A stretch of DNA of 7,949 bases from an uncultured Atopobiaceae bacterium (GTDB lineage Bacteria > Actinomycetota > Coriobacteriia > Coriobacteriales > Atopobiaceae): assembly GCA_905233865.1 (NCBI GenBank), contig CAJOGH010000075.1:1-7949 (forward strand). Reading direction: 5' to 3'. The position numbers were made by a program, and so were the translations under genes. Shown in pieces: positions 1 through 5,092 of the stretch; the stretch's first letter is position 1; every line of letters begins with the position of its first letter. Below the pieces are notes generated by a model. It saw only the letters and a program-made list of their open reading frames with translations. It searched no databases and had not been told where the DNA came from.

Positions 1-1169
1 CGAGCGACGACGGCGTGAACGCTGCCAACAAGGACCTGGGCTCTTCCAGCTCGGCCTATGACTTCCAGCTCAACATCGCAGGCGGCGACCTGTACGTGAA
101 CGCGCAGGGCGACGGCCTGGACTCCAACGGTGACATCACGGTGACGGGCGGCACGACGCGCGTCTTTGGCTCGAGCTCGGGCGGCAACGGCGTCTTTGAC
201 GCGGGCGACAAGAGCTCGGACACCTTTGTCGTTACGGGCGGCACGCTCTTGGGCGTGGGCACCGCTGACATGGCCGTTGTGCCCACGCGCGGCTCCTACG
301 TCGTGTTTGGCACCTCGGGTGGCGTGGGCGGCCCTGGCGGTGGCATGTGGCGCATGTCTGACGATGCGTCGGCTGACGACAGCCTCACGTCTCAGGCGTT
401 TGGCAGGCCGGGCGGCGGATCGTCGGGCTCGTCGGTCAACATCGCGGCGAACTCGACCGTTGCGGTCGTGGGCCCCAGCGGAGCCACGGTGATTGACGGT
501 GTCTCCCCGCGCTCTGCCACCTGGGTCATGCTGGCTGGCTCTAACCTGGCGAGCGGCACCTACACCCTCAAGGTCAACGGTTCGAGCGTGGCCACGGCAA
601 GCCTTGCCACCGGGAGCTCTTCGACGGGTTCCACGACGCCCGCGCAGCCCGGCGGCACGGGAACGGGGACTGGTACGGGCACGGGCACGGGCACGGGCAC
701 GGGCGCCAGCACGGGCTCGACCAGTGGATCGCTTTCCAATGACCTGACTGGCTCGTATGCGCGGCAGACGATGTATAGGCTCTACAACCCCAACTCGGGC
801 GAGCACTTCTACACTGCGAGCGTCGCCGAGCGCTTTGCCCTCGTGGCGGCGGGTTGGACCTACGAGGGAACTGCCTGGACGGCGCCCACGACCGGCACGA
901 ACGTCTATCGCCTGTACAACTCGTACGCGGGTGACCACCACTACACCACGAGCGCTACCGAGCGCGACGCCCTCGTTGCCGCGGGGTGGACGTACGAGGG
1001 TGTGAGCTGGCACTCGGCCTCGTCGAGCGGCGTGGCGCTGCACCGCCTGTACAACCCCAATGCCACGACCGGCACGCACCACTACACGAAGAGCACCACG
1101 GAGCGCGACACTCTTGTGGCGCTTGGTTGGCGCTATGAGGGAATCTCCTGGTACGGCCTGTCCGTCTAG
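1..1169 (+). CDS. Secreted/surface carbohydrate-binding (Cthe_2159-like) protein with three C-terminal DUF5648-like repeats, 5' partial
   Basis: The reading frame is open from base 3, so the start lies upstream; the GTG at 15 is only an internal Val codon. The N-terminal visible part (SDDGVNAAN, GDGLDSNGDITVTGG, FVVTGGTLLGVG) has the Asn/Gly/Asp-rich beta-strand pattern of the Cthe_2159 carbohydrate-binding family (DUF4353), which folds as a beta-helix-like solenoid. A Gly/Ser/Thr linker follows, including a run of Gly-Thr pairs at about 657-704. Three repeats of about 36 residues end the protein, each with the pattern YRLYN...G.H.YT....ER..LVAAGW.YEG..W, as in DUF5648 (seen in cell-surface and cell-wall-active proteins). 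A role in binding a glycan or the wall surface is inferred. No sorting motif or C-terminal membrane segment is visible; the protein stops 6 residues after the last repeat. The family call is fairly sure; the substrate is unknown. Confidence 0.8.
   Translation, partial: SDDGVNAANKDLGSSSSAYDFQLNIAGGDLYVNAQGDGLDSNGDITVTGGTTRVFGSSSGGNGVFDAGDKSSDTFVVTGGTLLGVGTADMAVVPTRGSYVVFGTSGGVGGPGGGMWRMSDDASADDSLTSQAFGRPGGGSSGSSVNIAANSTVAVVGPSGATVIDGVSPRSATWVMLAGSNLASGTYTLKVNGSSVATASLATGSSSTGSTTPAQPGGTGTGTGTGTGTGTGTGASTGSTSGSLSNDLTGSYARQTMYRLYNPNSGEHFYTASVAERFALVAAGWTYEGTAWTAPTTGTNVYRLYNSYAGDHHYTTSATERDALVAAGWTYEGVSWHSASSSGVALHRLYNPNATTGTHHYTKSTTERDTLVALGWRYEGISWYGLSV
657..704 (+). repeat. Hexanucleotide tandem repeat encoding a Gly-Thr linker
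   Basis: Five exact tandem copies of ACGGGC run from 675 to 704, preceded by degenerate copies (ACGGGA, ACGGGG, ACTGGT). They encode alternating Gly and Thr between the carbohydrate-binding region and the DUF5648-like repeats. The 6-bp unit is a multiple of three, so slippage would change linker length without a frameshift. Confidence 0.8.
771..1151 (+). repeat. Three tandem DUF5648-like protein repeats
   Basis: The repeat units lie at 771-878 (36 codons), 903-1010 (36 codons) and 1038-1151 (38 codons). All share R-L-Y-N, G-(E/D/T)-H-(F/H)-Y-T, E-R and G-W-(T/R)-Y-E-G. The third unit has a two-residue insertion after the Asn-Ala-Thr and the most divergent start (LHRLYN). The spacers between units are Ser/Thr rich and of unequal length. 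Confidence 0.8.
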
Positions 1170-1216
1170 CAAACAGAGCGCGGGGGGCAGTTCTGTGTGT
1201 CGTGCCTCTGTGCTCT

Positions 1217-1344
1217 TGCGTTTTGGTTCCCAATTGGCCCTCATGGCTCGTCCATGAGGGCCAAATGGCAAATACTATCTGGGCTAACTCGGACGGAAAC
1301 TCGGTCTGCCGCCGACCAAAGGGCCAATGGGGAACCAAAATGCA
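1217..1344. repeat. 128-bp inverted-repeat element, copy 1 (MITE-like or structured intergenic repeat)
   Basis: This stretch matches 2397-2524 over 128 bp with no gap at 106 identities (my count). Its two ends are inverted repeats of each other: the first 25 bp and the reverse complement of the last 25 bp agree at 23 positions. Inside is a perfect 11-bp stem (1236-1246 with 1252-1262, loop CTCGT). The 8-mer TTGGCCCT occurs at 1234 and its complement AGGGCCAA at 1257 and 1320, so the left arm could pair with either partner. No target-site duplication and no transposase are visible. The element starts 47 bp after the preceding stop codon. There is no T-run after either 3' arm, so it is not a standard intrinsic terminator. 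Its function is unknown. Confidence 0.8.
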
Positions 1345-1365
1345 GTGTCGGTATACACGCGGCTA

Positions 1366-1393
1366 ATTACAGTCCCCTCCTATGTGCCATAAT
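1366..1393 (+). promoter_or_regulatory. Candidate sigma-70-like promoter for the 309-residue protein gene
   Basis: ATTACA at 1366-1371 (4/6 to TTGACA) and CATAAT at 1388-1393 (5/6 to TATAAT) are separated by 16 bp. The region is locally AT rich between the repeat element and the gene. It would give a leader of about 40 bases. Motif match only. Confidence 0.4.
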
Positions 1394-1442
1394 TGGAATA
1401 CGTTCAGGTTCGTCGTTGCATTCGTAGTGACGGGAGTCGGTC

Positions 1443-2372
1443 ATGACAGGTCGGCATGTGAACTCAGGGGCTGGCGGCAAGGCTGGTAAGCGACCTCCGC
1501 GTCCTTCGGGCATGCCGCCGCGCGAGCCTGCAAGGCAGCGCGTGACGGTCCAGCCTCCCGATGTCGAGGGCAGGCCCGTTATAGTCATTCGCGATGTCGC
1601 GCCCGACGCGCAGTATGTGCCTAAGCATACGCGCGGAACCCCCGTCACGCTCTCGTCTGATCCCGAGGCCGCCACAAAGGTGGTCGCGCCCCAAGTCCTC
1701 GACTTAGATCCGAGCGAGTTGCCGTCACGCTGCGAGCAGCCTTCAGCTGCGCCAGGATCATGGTCATTATTCGAGCCGCATCCCGCAAAGGAAGTAGCCC
1801 CGCCGCCGGAGCCGGAGCCAGAGCCAGAGCCCGCGACGCACATGGAGGGCGACTTCCTGCTTGATAGGGGCGAGCACATCGTGCGCTCGCGCGAGTGGGG
1901 CTACATCGAGGGCGCCTCGCTCTCAAACAAGAGCCAGATGTGTTTGACCAACAAGAACATCAGGGTCATCCACAGGGGCATGTTCAACAAGATGCGCAAG
2001 AACGGAGACGTGTGCCTCCCACTTGACAAGGTGGAGATTCATGACGGTGTGCCCAAGATGGCCCTTGACGCCCATGAGGAGTTCTCGCGCCTGATGATCA
2101 CGTTTGATGGCGAGGTGCGCGTCATTAACTTTGCCACGGGGAAGATAGCTGCAGGGTGGGCCAATGACATCTCGCTCCTCTTGGTTGACAAGCCCTTCGA
2201 GCCGGCACAACCCATCCTCCACCCGCCGTTCAACCTAAAGAAGGCGGCAGCGGAGACGGCTGGTGGCGTTGCGGGCGCGGTTGCCGGATTCTTATTGTTC
2301 CCTCTGGTGATACTTGGCGGCATCGCGCACAACAGTTCTGGCGGCCCTTCCTCGGGCCCCGATGGCAACTGA
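1443..2372 (+). CDS. Hypothetical protein: disordered N-terminus, PH-like middle, C-terminal membrane segment
   Basis: This 309-residue protein is not one I recognise. ATG 1443 has GGGAG at 1432-1436, six bases upstream. Residues 1-135 are rich in Pro, Arg and Gly, probably disordered, and end in a Pro-Glu run (about 120-130). Residues about 138-250 look like a compact beta domain of bacterial PH type: LLDRGEHIVRSREWGYIEG, then MCLTNKNIRVIHRG, PLDKVEIHDG, LMITFDGEVRVINF and a closing helix NDISLLLVD. The phrase order 'threshold, tn.Rv, i.l..v' is what suggests a PH fold. Residues about 272-296 (GGVAGAVAGFLLFPLVILGG) form one Gly-rich hydrophobic segment near the end, so the protein is probably tail-anchored with the PH-like part in the cytoplasm. 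Codon use differs from its neighbours: TTA, ATA, CTA and AGG all occur. It sits between two direct repeats. Function is not assignable; the fold is an inference. Confidence 0.75.
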   Translation: MTGRHVNSGAGGKAGKRPPRPSGMPPREPARQRVTVQPPDVEGRPVIVIRDVAPDAQYVPKHTRGTPVTLSSDPEAATKVVAPQVLDLDPSELPSRCEQPSAAPGSWSLFEPHPAKEVAPPPEPEPEPEPATHMEGDFLLDRGEHIVRSREWGYIEGASLSNKSQMCLTNKNIRVIHRGMFNKMRKNGDVCLPLDKVEIHDGVPKMALDAHEEFSRLMITFDGEVRVINFATGKIAAGWANDISLLLVDKPFEPAQPILHPPFNLKKAAAETAGGVAGAVAGFLLFPLVILGGIAHNSSGGPSSGPDGN

Positions 2373-2396
2373 CGCCTACTTCCTCGACTAGTCAAA

Positions 2397-2524
2397 TGCG
2401 TTTTGGTTCCCAATTGGCCCTCTTGGCTCGCCCATGAGGGTCAAATGGCAAATGCTATCTGGGCAAACGCGGGCGAGGCGCCGCTATGCCGCCGCCGGAA
2501 GGGCCAATGAGGAACAGAAACGCA
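2397..2524. repeat. 128-bp inverted-repeat element, copy 2
   Basis: This is the same length and orientation as 1217-1344, with 22 substitutions and no indels. The 5' 40 bp are almost identical; the middle (about 2473-2500) is most diverged. Its terminal inverted repeats agree at 21 of 25 positions. The inner hairpin (2416-2426 with 2432-2442) keeps nine Watson-Crick pairs, one G-T pair and one T-T mismatch. It starts 24 bp after the stop of the upstream gene and ends 155 bp before yebC. No flanking duplication is apparent. An ATG at 2434 inside it opens a false N-terminal extension of yebC. Confidence 0.8.
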
Positions 2525-2579
2525 AGAGCGACCCAGCCGCCGCGTGCTCAGCTCCTATTCTGTTATCTCCTTGCAGGTG

Positions 2580-2608
2580 TTGCCCCAAGGCTGATGCCAA
2601 GGTAATAT
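2580..2608 (+). promoter_or_regulatory. Candidate sigma-70-like promoter for yebC
   Basis: TTGCCC at 2580-2585 and TAATAT at 2603-2608 are each 4/6 to consensus, with a 17-bp spacer, in the AT-richer part of the gap. Transcription would begin near 2615, downstream of the repeat element and about 65 bases before the chosen ATG. Motif match only. Confidence 0.35.
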
Positions 2609-2668
2609 TGTTCGCTGTGCGCATGCACCCCGAACGTACGCGCGGCGCGCAGGCCGCCACAAAGCAAG

Positions 2669-2674
2669 AAGGAG
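2669..2674 (+). promoter_or_regulatory. Ribosome binding site fixing the yebC start
   Basis: AAGGAG lies five bases before ATG 2680. The alternative ATG at 2434 has no comparable site and falls inside the repeat element. Confidence 0.75.
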
Positions 2675-2679
2675 AGACG

Positions 2680-3477
2680 ATGTCCGGACACTCTAAGTGG
2701 GCAACCACCAAGCACAAGAAGGCAGCCATCGACGCCAAGCGTTCGTCGCTGTTCTCCAAGCTCTCGCGCAACATCACCGTTGCTGCCAAGATGGGCGGCG
2801 ACCCCAACCCGGACAACAACGCCACCCTGGCCTCCGCCATCCAGCGTGCCCGCATGGTCTCCATGCCCAACGCCAAGATCAAGGCCGCCATCGACAAGGC
2901 CTTTGGCACTGGCGCCGACGCCGCTGTGTACGAGAACGTCACCTACGAGGGCTATGGTCCCGCTGGCGTGGCCCTCTACGTCGAGTGCCTGACCGACAAC
3001 CGCAACCGCACCGCCGCCGACGTCCGCTCCGCCTTCACCCACGCTGGCGGCAACCTGGGCACCTCCGGCTCCGTCGCGTTCCAGTTTGAGCGCAAGGGCT
3101 CCATCGCCGTCGAGAAGGTCATCAAGTCCGACGACAAGAAGGTCGCCGACCGCGAGAACGCCGTGGACCAGGAGGAGTTCGAGATGGTCGTCCTCGAGGC
3201 CGACGGCGAGGACATCGAGGATGCCGGCGAGCAGTGGATCGTCTACACCGCCTACGACCAGATGCAGAACGTCCAGAAGGCCATCGAGGCCCAGGGCATC
3301 GAGGTCAAGGGTTCCGAGCTCACCATGCTCCCCACCACTCCCACGGCCGTGAGCGTCGCCGACGCCAAGAAGGTCCAGCGCCTCATCGACCGCCTCGACG
3401 AGCTCGATGACGTCCAGAACGTCTACTCGACCATGGACATTACCGACGAGATCGCGGAGGCCCTGGCCGAGGAGTAG
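2680..3477 (+). CDS. yebC: YebC/PmpR (TACO1) family translation/regulatory factor
   Basis: This 265-residue cytoplasmic protein carries the family signature from its first residues: MSGHSKWATTKHKKAAIDAKR, FSKLSRNITVAAKMGGDPNPDNN, ASAIQRARMVSMPNAKIKAAI, YEGYGPAGVALYVECLTDNRNRTAADVR and GGNLGTSGSVAFQFERKG. The family was long annotated as DNA-binding regulators. Later work ties members, including mitochondrial TACO1, to translation, in particular relief of stalling at proline-rich sequences. The frame is open back to 2434, but the 82 extra residues do not resemble the family, lie in a repeat and lack a ribosome binding site, so I start at 2680. A Lys/Asp/Glu-rich stretch at residues about 149-168 appears longer than usual and explains the length above the typical 240-250. 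Codon use is strongly C-ending, as expected for a well-expressed core gene. It is probably a single-gene transcript. Confidence 0.95.
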   Translation: MSGHSKWATTKHKKAAIDAKRSSLFSKLSRNITVAAKMGGDPNPDNNATLASAIQRARMVSMPNAKIKAAIDKAFGTGADAAVYENVTYEGYGPAGVALYVECLTDNRNRTAADVRSAFTHAGGNLGTSGSVAFQFERKGSIAVEKVIKSDDKKVADRENAVDQEEFEMVVLEADGEDIEDAGEQWIVYTAYDQMQNVQKAIEAQGIEVKGSELTMLPTTPTAVSVADAKKVQRLIDRLDELDDVQNVYSTMDITDEIAEALAEE

Positions 3478-3500
3478 GGCACACCCGCACCCGCCGCCCT

Positions 3501-3529
3501 TTGTCACATGAGCTAGCAAAGGGTATCCT
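3501..3529 (+). promoter_or_regulatory. Probable sigma-70-like promoter of the amaP-gatD operon
   Basis: TTGTCA at 3501-3506 (5/6) and TATCCT at 3524-3529 (4/6) have an exact 17-bp spacer. The promoter starts 23 bp after the yebC stop. A transcript from about 3536 would leave only ~32 bases before ATG 3568 and would exclude the GTG at 3538 as a start. Confidence 0.55.
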
Positions 3530-3555
3530 AGACGGAAGTGGATACGCTGTACCGT

Positions 3556-3562
3556 AAAGGAG
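3556..3562 (+). promoter_or_regulatory. Ribosome binding site fixing the amaP start
   Basis: AAAGGAG is five bases before ATG 3568. GTG 3565 is directly adjacent and is a less likely alternative; GTG 3538 lies upstream of this site. Confidence 0.7.
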
Positions 3563-3567
3563 ACGTG

Positions 3568-4245
3568 ATGGGCGGGTTCAAGCGCTTTTGCCTGATACTC
3601 TTTGTGCTGCTGGGAGGTGCCGGCCTGGCCGCCCTGGTCCTGCCCTGGTTTGGGCCGTGGACCCGCGAGGCCACCGCGCTCCTTGCCATAGACTGGTACT
3701 ACTACACGACGGAGGCCCTGGCGGGTGTGCTCGCCTTGGGCCTCCTCGTCATTCTCTTCCGTGCCATCCTCGCGCCGCCCAAGCGCGACTCCATCGTGGT
3801 CAACACCCACGACGGCGGCAAGATCACCGTGTCGCGCGCCGCGATCGCCGCCCAGGCCGCGCACATCGTCGAGGCCACTGGTGCCTGCACCGCCTCCAAG
3901 GTCGACGTCCGCCTGCGCCGCGATGCAGTCGACGTCTTCGTGCGCGTGACCCCGGCCTTTTCCATCGACGCCATCGCCGCGGGCGAGGTGCTCCACAACC
4001 AACTGACCGAGGACCTCGCCATGCTCGTGGGCGACAAGCTCAACCAGGTGAGCCTCGAGTTCGCCGAGCCCGATCGCGTGTCCGACTTTGACCAGATGGA
4101 GATCGAGTACGACGACGAGCCCGCCTCGTCCGCCGACGACACCGCTACCACGACTGGCTCCGCCTCCGACATCACCGTCACCGTCACACCTGGCGATGCC
4201 GCCAACACCGCATCTGCCACTCCCGCGCAGGAAAGGGAGGAGTAG
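3568..4245 (+). CDS. amaP: AmaP: membrane anchor of the Asp23 alkaline-shock/envelope-stress protein
   Basis: Counted from ATG 3568 the protein has 225 residues. Two membrane helices lie at about 6-27 (FCLILFVLLGGAGLAALVLPW) and 46-68 (ALAGVLALGLLVILFRAIL) with a Trp/Pro-rich loop between. A cytoplasmic alpha/beta region follows (about 75-168), beginning IVVNTHDGGKITVSRAAI and containing KVDVRLRRDAVDVFVRVTP. That stretch resembles the Asp23 fold itself and is the usual AmaP layout. In Staphylococcus aureus AmaP holds Asp23 at the membrane; the same role is inferred here because an asp23 gene lies two genes downstream. Residues about 182-225 are an Asp/Ala/Thr-rich low-complexity tail not expected in the family. 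The stop codon is 3 bp before the next start. A start at GTG 3538 would add ten residues and is unlikely given the ribosome binding site at 3556-3562 and the promoter position. Confidence 0.85.
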   Translation: MGGFKRFCLILFVLLGGAGLAALVLPWFGPWTREATALLAIDWYYYTTEALAGVLALGLLVILFRAILAPPKRDSIVVNTHDGGKITVSRAAIAAQAAHIVEATGACTASKVDVRLRRDAVDVFVRVTPAFSIDAIAAGEVLHNQLTEDLAMLVGDKLNQVSLEFAEPDRVSDFDQMEIEYDDEPASSADDTATTTGSASDITVTVTPGDAANTASATPAQEREE

Positions 4246-4248
4246 ACC

Positions 4249-4599
4249 ATGAGCGACACCAAGTCCCCGACGCCGCGTATTGACGGCCAGGGCAAGGACG
4301 GCAAGGCCGATAAGAGCACAGATCAGCCCGTCGAGGAGCCCACCTATGAGTATCCAGACGAGCCTGGCGTCTTCGAGCGCGCCAGCGACTGGGTGAGGCG
4401 CACCTTCCCTGGTCACGAGAACGCCTTCGTGTTTGGCGTCATCGGCTTCCTCATTGCCGTGTTCATCTTTGCCATCGGCTTCTTTCAGACCATCTTCGTG
4501 GCCATCCTGGTCCTGATTGGCGTAGCCATCGGCCAGCAGATCGATGGCGACCCCAAGATCATCAACGCACTCCGTCACCTGTTCTCTAACGACCGCTAG
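4249..4599 (+). CDS. DUF2273 small membrane protein of the Asp23 module
   Basis: This 116-residue protein has an acidic, probably disordered N-terminus of about 55 residues. Two closely spaced hydrophobic segments follow, at about 59-79 (AFVFGVIGFLIAVFIFAIGFF) and 81-97 (TIFVAILVLIGVAIG). They lead into the family-type ending GVAIGQQIDGDPKI. DUF2273 proteins are short two-helix membrane proteins found beside asp23 and amaP, and probably belong to the same membrane-associated complex. The usual length is nearer 60-90, so the N-terminal part is an extension. GGGAGGAG at the end of amaP serves as ribosome binding site. Gene order amaP - DUF2273 - asp23 is the main support for the name; biochemical role is unknown. 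Confidence 0.8.
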   Translation: MSDTKSPTPRIDGQGKDGKADKSTDQPVEEPTYEYPDEPGVFERASDWVRRTFPGHENAFVFGVIGFLIAVFIFAIGFFQTIFVAILVLIGVAIGQQIDGDPKIINALRHLFSNDR

Positions 4600-4605
4600 G
4601 AAGGG
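4598..4605 (+). promoter_or_regulatory. Ribosome binding site fixing the asp23 start
   Basis: AGGAAGGG overlaps the upstream stop codon and sits seven bases before ATG 4613. The frame is open back to an ATG at 4544 inside the DUF2273 gene, but that start has no comparable site. Confidence 0.65.
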
Positions 4606-4612
4606 ATTCCCC

Positions 4613-5092
4613 ATGGCCGACCAGACCAACAAGACAGTCGAGGAGGAGCAGGAGGTCGTCGACGAGACGACCGAGCTCGCCTATGACGACGACTACGATT
4701 CCGAGGACTCGCTGACCTTCTCCAACGGCGTCATCGAGAAGATCGTGGCGGTGGCCGTCCGCGACGTGCCCGGCGTCTGCGGCATGAAGGGCGGCTGGGT
4801 CAACCGCGTCCAGGAGACCTTTGGCGCCCGCAGCCTGACCAAGGGCGTCTCTGTCGAGGTCACGCCCGAGAGCGCCGTGCGCGTGAACGTCGCCGTGATG
4901 ATCGAGTACGGCGCCTATGCCCCGCAGATCTTCGAGGACGTCAAGCGCGTGGTCGTCGACCAGGTCGCGGGCATGACGGGCCTCGAGGTCGCGGGCGTGA
5001 ACCTGCGCATCGAGGACGTCCTCACCCCCGAGGAGCTCGACGCCGCCGGTCGCGACCAGGACGACGACGCCGAGGACGGGGAGGACAAGTGA
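4613..5092 (+). CDS. asp23: Asp23/Gls24 family envelope-stress response protein
   Basis: This 159-residue soluble protein has an acidic N-terminal arm (residues 8-32, Glu/Asp rich), the Asp23/Gls24 domain at about 33-140, and an acidic tail after LTPEELDAAG. Family features visible are FSNGVIEKIVAVAVRDVPGV, the Gly-rich turn MKGGWVN, GVSVEVTPESAVRVNVAVMIEYGA, an amphipathic stretch FEDVKRVVVDQVAGMTGLEV and VNLRIEDV. In Firmicutes Asp23 is an abundant cytoplasmic protein, induced by alkaline or envelope stress and tethered to the membrane by AmaP. Here it ends an amaP-DUF2273-asp23 block and overlaps the next gene by 4 bp, so it is translationally coupled to murT. The gene symbol follows the family and position; Actinobacteria often carry several paralogues. 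Confidence 0.9.
   Translation: MADQTNKTVEEEQEVVDETTELAYDDDYDSEDSLTFSNGVIEKIVAVAVRDVPGVCGMKGGWVNRVQETFGARSLTKGVSVEVTPESAVRVNVAVMIEYGAYAPQIFEDVKRVVVDQVAGMTGLEVAGVNLRIEDVLTPEELDAAGRDQDDDAEDGEDK

Noticed and set aside
1173..1198. ACAGA...TCTGT inverted pair just after the first gene as a terminator
   Set aside because: Only five base pairs with a 14-base loop and no T-run.
1236..1262. Perfect hairpin in repeat copy 1 as an intrinsic terminator
   Set aside because: The 3' arm is followed by AAATGGCAAA with no T-run on either strand, and the stem is only part of a conserved 128-bp repeat.
1197..1427. 76-residue ORF between the first two genes
   Set aside because: It begins before and covers the repeat element, ends with no similarity I recognise, and substitutions between the copies are not coding-like.
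1217..2524. Composite transposon around the 309-residue gene
   Set aside because: No transposase in or near the repeats, no visible target duplication, and the repeats are too diverged for a recent joint move; kept only as a possible recombination cassette.
3538..3567. GTG 3538 as start of amaP
   Set aside because: It lies at the predicted transcription start and before the AAAGGAG site; ATG 3568 fits both.
2563..4632. 689-codon open frame on the - strand
   Set aside because: It runs antisense across yebC, amaP and DUF2273, which have clear family motifs. The translation is Gly/Leu/Val/Asp biased, as expected for the shadow of a high-GC coding strand.
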